Shown here: positions 16,311-23,569 of the stretch, piece after piece | How positions within the stretch are numbered: position 1 is the stretch's first letter | Layout: every line of letters begins with the position of its first letter | From: Limnoglobus roseus | GTDB taxonomy: Bacteria > Planctomycetota > Planctomycetia > Gemmatales > Gemmataceae | NCBI RefSeq assembly: GCF_008254045.1 | Contig: NZ_CP042425.1 | Span: forward strand, 9,004,163-9,068,162 | Reading direction: 5' to 3' | Length of the DNA: 64,000 nt | Notes under the pieces: generated by a model | What the model saw: the letters and a program-made list of their open reading frames with translations, nothing else | What the model was told of the DNA's origin: nothing | The model's database searches: none | Translations under genes and position numbers: made by a program

Positions 16311-17456
16311 TCACTTCTTGAAGTGCATCACCAGGAATGCGATCAGCCCGACCGCCGCCGCGATCAGCACGACGAGTCGCACGATCTTCATCGTGCTCCA
16401 CGGCCGCTTGCCGACGACTTTACCGCTCGTGCCGTTCACCAAAATCTGGAACGTCCGGTCGTGGTAGCGGTACACCGCCACCCACACGGGCAGTAGGAGG
16501 TGCTTGAACGTGATTGCCGAGTGCTTCGTCTTCTGCTCGTGGACCCGTTGGTGGTCGCCTCCAATGTCTCGCCGCACGAGGCCGTCGATCGTCGGCCCGA
16601 TCAGCGACTTCGCGACCTGGAAGCCCTCCTTCAAGCCGATCGCGTACCGCTCCGTCTTGAAGCCGCTCAGGTAGTCGGGCAGGAAGCCGTCGAGCTTCGC
16701 GAGTTCCCACGGCTCGACGGCATCCACGAGGCTCTGCGGCAGGCTCTTCGAGGCGCACACCAGCACGTCGTCGAAGAAGTGCTGCACCTCGCCGGACACG
16801 CTCGTCCACGCGACGCGCGTGACGGCCACCTGTCGGGTTTGCGTGTTCCCTTGCTGGTCGCGATAGGTTTCCGTCACCCAGTCGGTGTAATTGTCGCCGC
16901 GCTCGCCGTCGTAGAAGGTGTACGTCATCGTGTCGTACGTCCAGTACGGCACGTATACGCCGGTCAGTTGGCCGAGGGTGGCGATCTTCGTCAGTTCCGA
17001 CGGCGCGAACCACAGCCCGGCCAGCCACGTCGTGAACGCCTCGCGGGCGTCGCGCAGGTCCACGGCGAACGGCAGAATCGCCTCCGGGGCGATCATGCCG
17101 ACGACGGCGACCGGCTTGTTCTCCAGGTGCGTACCGCAGAACGGGCAGCGGTCGGTGACGACCTTCTCTTCGAGCAGCACCATCGCCCCGCAGCCGGTGC
17201 AGCGCGTCTGCGTCTCGCGGCCGGGGATCGGCGTGGCGTCCGTTTCTTGGTTGTCGAGGTACTTCAGGTAATCGCGTTCCAGCACCGCGGCGGAGCTGTC
17301 CTTCGCGATCTCCTCCTTGTGGCCGCAGTACGGGCAGGCGAGGCCGCGGACGCGCGGATCGTAGTCCAGCCGCGCCCCGCACTGCGGGCACGGAAACTTC
17401 CGCCCTTCCGGTGGGGCCTTCGTGACGGTCGGAATCTTCTGTTGGGGATCGGCCAT
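16311..17456 (-). CDS. Zinc-ribbon membrane-anchored protein, YdjG-like
   Basis: A 381-residue protein with two zinc ribbons: CPQC and CPYC at residues 23-26 and 41-44, then CTGC and CPFC at 86-89 and 104-107. A soluble middle domain follows (WTYDTMTYTFYDGERGDNYT, then VAWTSVSGEVQHFFDDVLVC), and one C-terminal membrane helix (about 355-378, VRLVVLIAAAVGLIAFLVMH). The pattern resembles Bacillus YdjG, which sits next to the SPFH protein YdjI in an envelope-stress system. Here the neighbouring upstream gene is likewise an SPFH protein, 101 bases away and in the same direction. A membrane-stress or scaffold role is inferred from that pairing. Confidence 0.75.
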   Translation of the reverse strand: MADPQQKIPTVTKAPPEGRKFPCPQCGARLDYDPRVRGLACPYCGHKEEIAKDSSAAVLERDYLKYLDNQETDATPIPGRETQTRCTGCGAMVLLEEKVVTDRCPFCGTHLENKPVAVVGMIAPEAILPFAVDLRDAREAFTTWLAGLWFAPSELTKIATLGQLTGVYVPYWTYDTMTYTFYDGERGDNYTDWVTETYRDQQGNTQTRQVAVTRVAWTSVSGEVQHFFDDVLVCASKSLPQSLVDAVEPWELAKLDGFLPDYLSGFKTERYAIGLKEGFQVAKSLIGPTIDGLVRRDIGGDHQRVHEQKTKHSAITFKHLLLPVWVAVYRYHDRTFQILVNGTSGKVVGKRPWSTMKIVRLVVLIAAAVGLIAFLVMHFKK

Positions 17457-17460
17457 AAGC

Positions 17461-17550
17461 AGAGGTCAGAAGTCAGAGATCAGAGGTCAGCAAAACCCGA
17501 GGTCGGAACTCGGCGATCAGAGCGGGTCTTGTCTGCCCTCTGATCTCTGA
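17461..17550. repeat. Heptad repeats and 13-bp inverted repeat between the SPFH and zinc-ribbon genes
   Basis: Four tandem 7-mers (AGAGGTC, AGAAGTC, AGAGATC, AGAGGTC) occupy 17461-17488. TCAGAGATCAGAG at 17473-17485 is repeated in inverted orientation as CTCTGATCTCTGA at 17538-17550. The 100-base gap is therefore almost wholly repeat. It could fold into a long hairpin between the two genes, or be a copy of a dispersed intergenic repeat family. Confidence 0.7.
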
Positions 17551-17557
17551 CAGTTGG

Positions 17558-18652
17558 CTATTTTGGCAGCGGCGGCGGCAGGTGGGCCAACAGCGGTTGG
17601 AAGTCGGGCACTGTCGAGGCGGCCACCCAGTTTGCCATACCAGTCTTCCAGACGAGCGTCGCGCCGGTGATCTCGCCGGCGTCGATCTTCTGCTGAATCG
17701 CGCTCATCTCGAACGGCCCGGCGGCCTGACCGTTGATCGCGGCGTGGTACTTCACGCCGGTCGGCAGCGGTGGCGGGGCGGAAGCGGCGGCCCCCGGTGC
17801 GAACGCCGCCCCCATCTGGTTGCCGATGGCCATGCCCGCGCCGAAGCCCGCCCCCAGGCTTGCCCCGCCGCCGGGGTTCTGGGCCGCGTCGCGGATCGCC
17901 TCGGCCGTCTGGTACTTCATGTACTGGTCGAGGTTCCCCAGCACGCCCATCTCGGACCGCTTGTCGAGGGCCTTCTCGACTTCCGGCGGGAGCGAGATGT
18001 TCTCCACGTTGAACTGCGTGAGCGTGAACCCCATCTTCGCCAATTCCGGGGCGATCTTGATGAGGGCGACTTTGCCGAGTTGCTCGTAGTTCCCGGCCAT
18101 GTCGAGGACGGGAATTTTCGCCGCGGCCGTAGCGTCGATGAACTTCGAGACGATCGTGTTGCGGAGTTGGTTCGTGATCTCGAACGCTTCGAACGACGGG
18201 TCGGTCGAGACGATTTCCTTCAGAAACGTGCCGGGGTCGGTGACCTTGAAGGCGTAGTTGCCGAAGGCGCGGATGCGGACCGGGCCGAACTCGGCGTCGC
18301 GGACCATGACGGGGTTCTGGGTGCCCCACTTCTGGTCCGTCCACTGGCGGGTCGAGATGAAGTAGACCTCGCACTTGAACGGCGACTCGAACCCATACTT
18401 CCAGCCGAGGATCTTCGACAGGATCGGCATGTTGTTCGTGTCGAGCGTGTACATGCCCGGCGTCTTCACGTCGGCGAGTTGGCCCTCCTTCACGAACGCG
18501 GCCGCCTGCCCTTCGCGGACGATGAGCTTCGCCCCGTTCTTGATTTCGTTGTCGTACCGGGGGAAGCGGTAGGCGAGGATTTCGTTCTGCGACGGCTCGG
18601 TCCACTCGATAATGTCGATGAACTCGCCGCGCAGTCGGCCGAGGATGCTCAT
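17558..18652 (-). CDS. SPFH-domain protein with C-terminal GYF_2 domain, YdjI-like
   Basis: A 364-residue protein. Residues 1-240 form the SPFH/virion-core-like domain of the YdjI type: MSILGRLRGEFIDIIEWTEP, then DNEIKNGAKLIVREGQAAAF and GMYTLDTNNMPILSKILGWK, then ISTRQWTDQKWGTQNPVMVR. Glycine/alanine-rich sequence follows (GGGASLGAGFGAGMAIGNQM). The C-terminal 65 residues (about 297-355) match GYF_2/DUF4339: KYHAAINGQAAGPFEMSAIQ, then GEITGATLVWKTGMANWVAA. SPFH proteins assemble membrane microdomains; GYF_2 binds proline-rich partners. In Bacillus subtilis YdjI is the SPFH partner of YdjG/YdjH, recruited to the membrane under stress. Here it precedes the zinc-ribbon gene by 101 bases. Confidence 0.88.
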   Translation of the reverse strand: MSILGRLRGEFIDIIEWTEPSQNEILAYRFPRYDNEIKNGAKLIVREGQAAAFVKEGQLADVKTPGMYTLDTNNMPILSKILGWKYGFESPFKCEVYFISTRQWTDQKWGTQNPVMVRDAEFGPVRIRAFGNYAFKVTDPGTFLKEIVSTDPSFEAFEITNQLRNTIVSKFIDATAAAKIPVLDMAGNYEQLGKVALIKIAPELAKMGFTLTQFNVENISLPPEVEKALDKRSEMGVLGNLDQYMKYQTAEAIRDAAQNPGGGASLGAGFGAGMAIGNQMGAAFAPGAAASAPPPLPTGVKYHAAINGQAAGPFEMSAIQQKIDAGEITGATLVWKTGMANWVAASTVPDFQPLLAHLPPPLPK

Positions 18653-18726
18653 GGTAGGCTCCGCGAAGGAAAGACGTGACTGCCGCTATTGTGGCGGAAG
18701 CGGTAATGCGGGCAATGGGAAATGAC

Positions 18727-18752
18727 GCGCGGGGAGCGGAAGTCCCCCGCGC
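18727..18752 (-). terminator. Hairpin after the lipoprotein gene
   Basis: Arms GCGCGGGG and CCCCGCGC (8 bp) with a 10-base loop lie 7 bases past the lipoprotein stop codon. There is no T-run on the minus strand after the stem, so factor-dependent or stabilising function is equally possible. Confidence 0.5.
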
Positions 18753-18759
18753 GGTACGG

Positions 18760-19200
18760 CTACTTCGGGATGGCGAAGTCGATCGTGTTGGACCCGGCCT
18801 TCACCTCGGCCGGCATCGTGGCCGTGCGAACCGGGTTTTCGGCCGTGTTCGCCGGGCCGTCGGGACCAGTCATGTCGGGGTCCGCCTTCTTCACCGGGGC
18901 GGTGGCCTTCCCGGCCGGGGCCGGCTTCTGCCAGGCAATTTCAACCTTGTACTTACCGGCGGTCAGCCCGCGGTCGGCCGTCACTTCGTACTTGCCGTCC
19001 TTGATCGCCCCGGCCGCGGCTTGCCCCTTCGGGTCGCCCTCCGGGACGAACTTCACGCTCCCGCTGCCGACCGGGATGCCCTCGACCGTTACCATCCCCT
19101 GGGCGGTGGACGCGGCCCCGCCGCAACCGGTCAGGCTGCCGAGCAGGGAGAACAGGAGGCCGGCGGCAACGGCCGTGGCCGTGCGACGGAAACGCTTCAT
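18760..19200 (-). CDS. Lipoprotein with carboxypeptidase-regulatory-like beta domain
   Basis: A 146-residue protein starting MKRFRRTATAVAAGLLFSLL and reaching a lipobox LTGC at residues about 23-26, so it is predicted to be diacylglyceryl-modified and anchored. The mature part is TVEGIPVGSGSVKFVPEGDP, then DGKYEVTADRGLTAGKYKVE, the classical pattern of planctomycete carboxypeptidase-regulatory-like lipoproteins. It follows a DUF1559 pilin-like gene in the same orientation, 74 bases downstream of it, an association seen repeatedly in these genomes. Confidence 0.85.
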   Translation of the reverse strand: MKRFRRTATAVAAGLLFSLLGSLTGCGGAASTAQGMVTVEGIPVGSGSVKFVPEGDPKGQAAAGAIKDGKYEVTADRGLTAGKYKVEIAWQKPAPAGKATAPVKKADPDMTGPDGPANTAENPVRTATMPAEVKAGSNTIDFAIPK

Positions 19201-19230
19201 GGGGTACGATCCTTCTTGGGGAGAAAGAAA

Positions 19231-19254
19231 CCGCCCGCGCGGGCGCGCGGGCGG
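19231..19254 (-). terminator. Terminator-like hairpin after the DUF1559 gene
   Basis: Perfect 10-bp arms CCGCCCGCGC/GCGCGGGCGG with a 4-base loop lie 20 bases after the stop codon. On the minus strand the stem is followed by TTTCTTTCTC, a pyrimidine/T-rich tail typical of intrinsic termination. Confidence 0.7.
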
Positions 19255-19274
19255 CACACGAGTTAGCGCAAGGG

Positions 19275-20216
19275 TTACGGCAGGCTCACCGTCTGGCCGT
19301 CGTTCGGCAATTCGAGCCGCGCGCCCGTGAAGTTGATCGCCGTGGCCGGCAGGGTCGGGAAGTTCGTGTGCACATCCGCCGGATCGCAGTCGAGCGTGTC
19401 CCGGATGAACCGGATCGACCCGTCGGCGAAGGCGAAGTTCACGCCGCCGGTGTGCAGGCTGGTGTACGCCAGCCGCTCGTTGTTGCCGTTAGTGTAAACG
19501 GTCCCGGCCGCCGGCTGCGGGTTGATCTTGTACCCGATGCGGCCCTCGAAACTGGCCGACGAGTTGTTGTGCCGGACGAACGTCGAGCCTGCGACGTTTC
19601 TCGTCCCGTCCCTCTCGCCGAGGAGGATGGTGTTGCTGGACCCGTCCTGGATCGTTTGGATCGACAGATTGGTCGGCTGCGTGCTTCCGTCCGGGCCGAG
19701 CACCCACCGGTTGCAAGTATAATTGTTCTTGGGGTAATTGCCCCAAATCGAACTGATGTTCGGGGCGGCGTCAGACGGGCAGAGGTAGGTGGTCACGACC
19801 GTGTTTGCCACCGCGGTGTTGTTCGTCGTCGTGGTGGTGGCGGCCGGCGAAGACGGCAGGGCGGCCGGCGTGGGCGTGGCGGTGAGCGCCAGGTCCGGGT
19901 TAATGGCCGTGAACAGCGGGGCCTGTTCGATGTACGGCAGGATGATGGTGCTCCAGTCCCACCAAGGGCTGAGGTTCACCGTCTTGGTGACGAACCACCC
20001 GGCCGGCAACTTGTTGTACGTGTCCTGGTAGCCGTGGCACGCCAGGGCCATCTGTTTCAGGTTGTTCGTGCACTTGGCGCGGGCGGCGGCCTCGCGGACC
20101 TTCTGCACGGCAGGGAGGAGCAGGCCGATGAGGATGGCGATGATGGCGATGACGACCAACAACTCGATCAGCGTAAAGGCACGACGAGGCACGCGAGTGC
20201 GTGACAGTACTCTCAT
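19275..20216 (-). CDS. DUF1559 type IV pilin-like protein
   Basis: A 313-residue protein. The start at 20216 is preceded by GAGGG at a suitable distance. Residues about 11-35 are the prepilin cleavage and methylation motif: RRAFTLIELLVVIAIIAILI. The DUF1559 body follows: GLLLPAVQKVREAAARAKC, then NNLKQMALACHGYQDTYNKL. The C-terminal H-x9-DG motif is HTGGVNFAFADGSIRFI. These pseudopilin-like proteins are highly multiplied in Planctomycetes and are processed by a prepilin peptidase and probably exposed at the envelope. The downstream minus-strand lipoprotein is likely its partner. Confidence 0.93.
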   Translation of the reverse strand: MRVLSRTRVPRRAFTLIELLVVIAIIAILIGLLLPAVQKVREAAARAKCTNNLKQMALACHGYQDTYNKLPAGWFVTKTVNLSPWWDWSTIILPYIEQAPLFTAINPDLALTATPTPAALPSSPAATTTTTNNTAVANTVVTTYLCPSDAAPNISSIWGNYPKNNYTCNRWVLGPDGSTQPTNLSIQTIQDGSSNTILLGERDGTRNVAGSTFVRHNNSSASFEGRIGYKINPQPAAGTVYTNGNNERLAYTSLHTGGVNFAFADGSIRFIRDTLDCDPADVHTNFPTLPATAINFTGARLELPNDGQTVSLP

Positions 20217-20539
20217 GTAACCCTCAGGAGAATTGGGCGAGTCGGGATGGATTGAAAAAAAGGACGTGCGAGGGAAGGGAACCATCCCAAGTTCTTCCCC
20301 TCTAACTTAGCAATCTAAACAAACGCCCTCACAACAGCAAATGAATCTGATCCAATTTTAATCTCTGGCGTGGCAGACTGGAAGAAGATTCCGCAGCCGT
20401 GTGATCGCCGTCACCGGCCCAACGTGCGTTCCCGAACCCGCCGAGGTGCTACCCCGTCCATAAACTGACGGTTCCGGCCGCGGGCACACCCATCTGTTCG
20501 GGCGTGCGACGCGCGGCCGGCCTTCAGGAGGTTGGTGTG
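20217..20539. other. Divergent promoter region for the DUF1559 gene and thrS, 323 bp
   Basis: This is notably AT-richer than the surroundings around 20290-20370 (runs such as CAATTTTAATCTC), as expected for promoters. The thrS start has a strong Shine-Dalgarno AGGAGG at 20526-20531, 8 bases before its ATG. No tRNA-like T-box or other recognisable leader structure was found upstream of thrS. Confidence 0.5.
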
Positions 20540-22789
20540 ATGCTCTCTCTTAAATTGCCGGACGGGTCCGTTCGTCAGGTTCCGCCCGGCACCCGCCCCC
20601 GCGACGTGGCCGAGTCCATCGGCAAGCGACTCGCGCAAGCCGCCGTCGCCGCGAAAGTCGACGGCAAGATCGTCGATCTCGACCGCGAACTCACCGCCGA
20701 TTCCGACTTCGCGCTGCTCACCGACAAGGACAAGGAATCGCTCGACGTGTTGCGGCACAGCGCCGCCCACATCATGGCCCGCGCGGTGATGCGGCTCTTC
20801 CCCGGCACCGAACTCGCGTTCGGCCCGACCACCGATAACGGCTTCTACTACGACATCCACAGCCCGACGCCGATCCGCGAGGACGACTTCGCCAAGATCG
20901 AAGAGGAGATGGCGAAGATCGTGAAAGCCGCCGAGCCGTTCGAGCGGTTCGAGAAGAGCGTGCCGGAAGGCCGGCAACTGATCGGCGACCTGAAGCAGAA
21001 GCTCAAGGTCGAGCACATCGACGAGAACCTCGGCAAGTCGCACGACAACGTCAGCTTCTACCGCCAGGGCGAGTTCATCGACCTGTGCCGCGGGCCACAC
21101 ATCCCGCACGCGGGCAAGGTCGGGGCGTTCAAACTCCTCAGCATCGCCGGAGCGTACTGGAAGAACGACGCGAAGCGCGAGCAACTGCAACGGCTCTACG
21201 GCACCGCGTTCTTCGACAAGAAGGAACTCGCCGCGTACCTGACTCAAGTTGAGGAAGCTAAGAAGCGGGACCATCGCGTCCTCGGCCGACAGTTGAAACT
21301 GTTCACCATCAGCCAGGTGGCCGGGCAGGGCATGATCCTGTGGATGCCGAAGGGGGCGACCGTCCGCGGGCTGCTTGAGAGCTTTATCAAGGATGAACTC
21401 GTCAAGCGTGGCTACTCACCGGTGTACACCCCGCACATCGGCAACCTGAACCTCTACCGCACCAGCGGGCACTTCCCGTACTACGCGGACGCCCAGTTCC
21501 CGCCGATGTACTTCAACCCGACCGTGCAGACCGTGGACACCTGGTACACGCTGCTCGAAAAGAAGCTGCTCACCGACGACCAGGAGAAGGCGTTCCTCGG
21601 CACCATCCAGGCTGTCAGCGAAGGCAAATCGCCGACAGACCCCGATCAGGAATTCCCGCGGTTCACCGTCGGCGAGATGAAGCTCGACGCCCGCGCACTG
21701 TGGTTGGAGTACCAGGAGGCGAAGGACCGCGACGCGAAGCTGAAGGTACTCAAAGACTGGATGAGCGGGCAGGAAGGCTATCTTTTGAAGCCGATGAACT
21801 GCCCGCACCACATCCAGATTTACAAGGCGTCACCGCACAGCTACCGCGACCTGCCGATCCGCCTCGCGGAGTTCGGCACCGTGTACCGCTTCGAGCAGTC
21901 GGGCGAACTCGGCGGCATGACCCGCGTTCGCGGCTTCACGCAGGACGACGCGCACCTGTTCCTCACCCCGGAGCAGGTCGAGCCGCAACTGCGGAGCGAG
22001 ATCGAACTCGTGCTGCTCGTCCTCAAGACGCTCGGCCTGAACGACTACCGCGTGCGGGTGAGCGTCCGCGACCCGGCGTCCGACAAGTACGTCGGCGAGG
22101 CCGAATTGTGGGAGAAAGCCGAGGCGACGCTAAAAGCGGTCGTCGAGACGGTACCGGGGCTGAACTCCAGCATCGGCGTCGGCGAGGCGGCCTTCTACGG
22201 GCCGAAGATCGACTTCATCGTGAAGGACTGCATCGGCCGCGAGTGGCAACTCGGCACCGTGCAACTCGACTACAACCTGCCGCGGCGGTTCGACCTGGAG
22301 TATACCGGCCCCGACAACAAGCCGCACCGCCCGGTGATGATCCACCGCGCCCCGTTCGGCAGCCTCGAACGGTTCTGCGGCATCCTCATCGAGAACTTCG
22401 CCGGCGCGTTCCCGCTGTGGCTCGCCCCGGAGCAGGTCCGCGTGCTGACGATCAGTGAGAAGTCCGAGGCCTACGGCCGTGACATCGAGGCGAAGTTGAA
22501 GGCGGCCGGCTTCCGCGTGGACACCGACTACCGCAGCGAGAAAATCGGCGCGAAGGTCCGCGAAGCGTCACTCGAAAAGGTGCCGTACATGATCGTCGTC
22601 GGCGAAAAAGACGCCGCTGCCGGCACTGTGGCGTTGCGCGACCGTGTGGCCGACAAGGAGACGCGCGATCTGAAGCTCGACGCAGTGATCGCCCAACTTC
22701 AGGACGAAGTGGCGAAGAAGACCATCCGCACGATCAGCACGGCGACGGCCGACCTGACCGGCGGCGGCACGGCGAAGTTCGAGGGCTAA
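20540..22789 (+). CDS. thrS: Threonyl-tRNA synthetase with an internal insertion
   Basis: A 749-residue class II aminoacyl-tRNA synthetase that charges tRNA-Thr. The ATG at 20540 follows AGGAGG by 8 bases. Domains: TGS (1-60, LSLKLPDGSVRQVPPGTRPR), editing domain (about 65-225, with HSAAH at 73-77 and IDLCRGPHIPHAGKVGAFKL near 180-200), catalytic core (about 245-630) and anticodon-binding domain (630-745, VRVLTISEKSEAYGRDIE). Expected zinc ligands are Cys421, His472 (TQDDAHLF) and His602 (MIHRAPFGSLERF). Bacterial ThrRS is usually about 640 residues. The excess lies at about 324-413, between RTSGHFPYYADAQFPPM and YLLKPMNCPHH, where about 10 residues are normal. The motif is MNCPHH instead of the usual MNCPGH. 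All catalytic ligands remain, so the enzyme is probably active. Confidence 0.97.
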   Translation: MLSLKLPDGSVRQVPPGTRPRDVAESIGKRLAQAAVAAKVDGKIVDLDRELTADSDFALLTDKDKESLDVLRHSAAHIMARAVMRLFPGTELAFGPTTDNGFYYDIHSPTPIREDDFAKIEEEMAKIVKAAEPFERFEKSVPEGRQLIGDLKQKLKVEHIDENLGKSHDNVSFYRQGEFIDLCRGPHIPHAGKVGAFKLLSIAGAYWKNDAKREQLQRLYGTAFFDKKELAAYLTQVEEAKKRDHRVLGRQLKLFTISQVAGQGMILWMPKGATVRGLLESFIKDELVKRGYSPVYTPHIGNLNLYRTSGHFPYYADAQFPPMYFNPTVQTVDTWYTLLEKKLLTDDQEKAFLGTIQAVSEGKSPTDPDQEFPRFTVGEMKLDARALWLEYQEAKDRDAKLKVLKDWMSGQEGYLLKPMNCPHHIQIYKASPHSYRDLPIRLAEFGTVYRFEQSGELGGMTRVRGFTQDDAHLFLTPEQVEPQLRSEIELVLLVLKTLGLNDYRVRVSVRDPASDKYVGEAELWEKAEATLKAVVETVPGLNSSIGVGEAAFYGPKIDFIVKDCIGREWQLGTVQLDYNLPRRFDLEYTGPDNKPHRPVMIHRAPFGSLERFCGILIENFAGAFPLWLAPEQVRVLTISEKSEAYGRDIEAKLKAAGFRVDTDYRSEKIGAKVREASLEKVPYMIVVGEKDAAAGTVALRDRVADKETRDLKLDAVIAQLQDEVAKKTIRTISTATADLTGGGTAKFEG

Positions 22790-22796
22790 AACCGAG

Positions 22797-22830
22797 AGCG
22801 GCGGGGCCGAACCCGCCGCTTGCTTTTTTG
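22797..22830 (+). terminator. Intrinsic terminator of thrS
   Basis: Stem AGCGGCGGG/CCCGCCGCT (9 bp) with a 6-base loop, followed by TGCTTTTTTG. It begins 8 bases after the thrS stop codon and is a classical Rho-independent terminator, so thrS is probably monocistronic. Confidence 0.9.
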
Positions 22831-22935
22831 GCGCGTGGTGCAGTCGTGAGCAATCTCTCAGAATCGCTGTCGCCGATTCTGCAGTCGGCCGTTTAGTCTC
22901 TGAGTTGTCTCGACTTCTCTCACTTCGAGCCCCTT

Positions 22936-23508
22936 ATGAAACTCTGGCTACTACCGACGTGCGCCGCTGCGTCCCTTGTCCTGGCCATCGGCCTCCTGGC
23001 CCTCGGCAAAGCCGAGAAGCCGGAAGACTACCCCCTGACGTTCACCGAGGGCCACGACATCGGCAAGGACGACCACGGTCGGCCGTGCGTGCTGATCGCG
23101 GCCGCCCTCGGCGTGAAGACGGAAGTCTTCCGCGAGGCGTTCAGCGGCGTGACGCCGGCGAAGAACGGCAAGCCGAGCGGCGAGGAAGCGCGAAAGAACA
23201 AGGACGCGCTGATGAAGGTGCTGAAGCCACACGACGTGACGAACGACCGACTCGACGAGGTGTCGAACTACTACCGCTTCAAGCCGCAAGACGGCGAGTT
23301 GTGGAAACACAAGGACGCGAAGGCGCACGCCGTCGTCGAGAACGGCAAGGTCACGAAGGTCGTCGTCACCGAAACCGGGGCCGGGTACAGTTCGCCGCCG
23401 AAGGTCACGATCAAAGGGTTCGAGAAGGTCGAGTTGACCGTCACACTGCTGTTCGACAAGGACCTGGCGAAGAACGGGTCGATCAAGTCGATCGAGTTGA
23501 AGAAGTAA
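22936..23508 (+). CDS. Exported protein of unknown function, 190 aa
   Basis: A Sec signal peptide (MKLWLLPTCAAASLVLAIGL) precedes a mature domain with EGHDIGKDDHGRPCVLIAAA and a conserved-looking module FREAFSGVTPAKNGKPSGEE. The C-terminal half is a beta domain (VVENGKVTKVVVTETGAGYS). No catalytic signature is recognised. It follows the thrS terminator by about 105 bases and is probably transcribed independently. Confidence 0.65.
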   Translation: MKLWLLPTCAAASLVLAIGLLALGKAEKPEDYPLTFTEGHDIGKDDHGRPCVLIAAALGVKTEVFREAFSGVTPAKNGKPSGEEARKNKDALMKVLKPHDVTNDRLDEVSNYYRFKPQDGELWKHKDAKAHAVVENGKVTKVVVTETGAGYSSPPKVTIKGFEKVELTVTLLFDKDLAKNGSIKSIELKK

Positions 23509-23569
23509 CCCCGGTTCACCCCTCTTTAGGGTTGTGGTAGCGGCGGGGCGATCCGGTATCATTCACCCC

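Noticed and set aside
17461..17488. Possible CRISPR-like tandem repeats
   Set aside because: Units are only 7 bases with no spacers, so it is a simple tandem repeat and not a CRISPR array.
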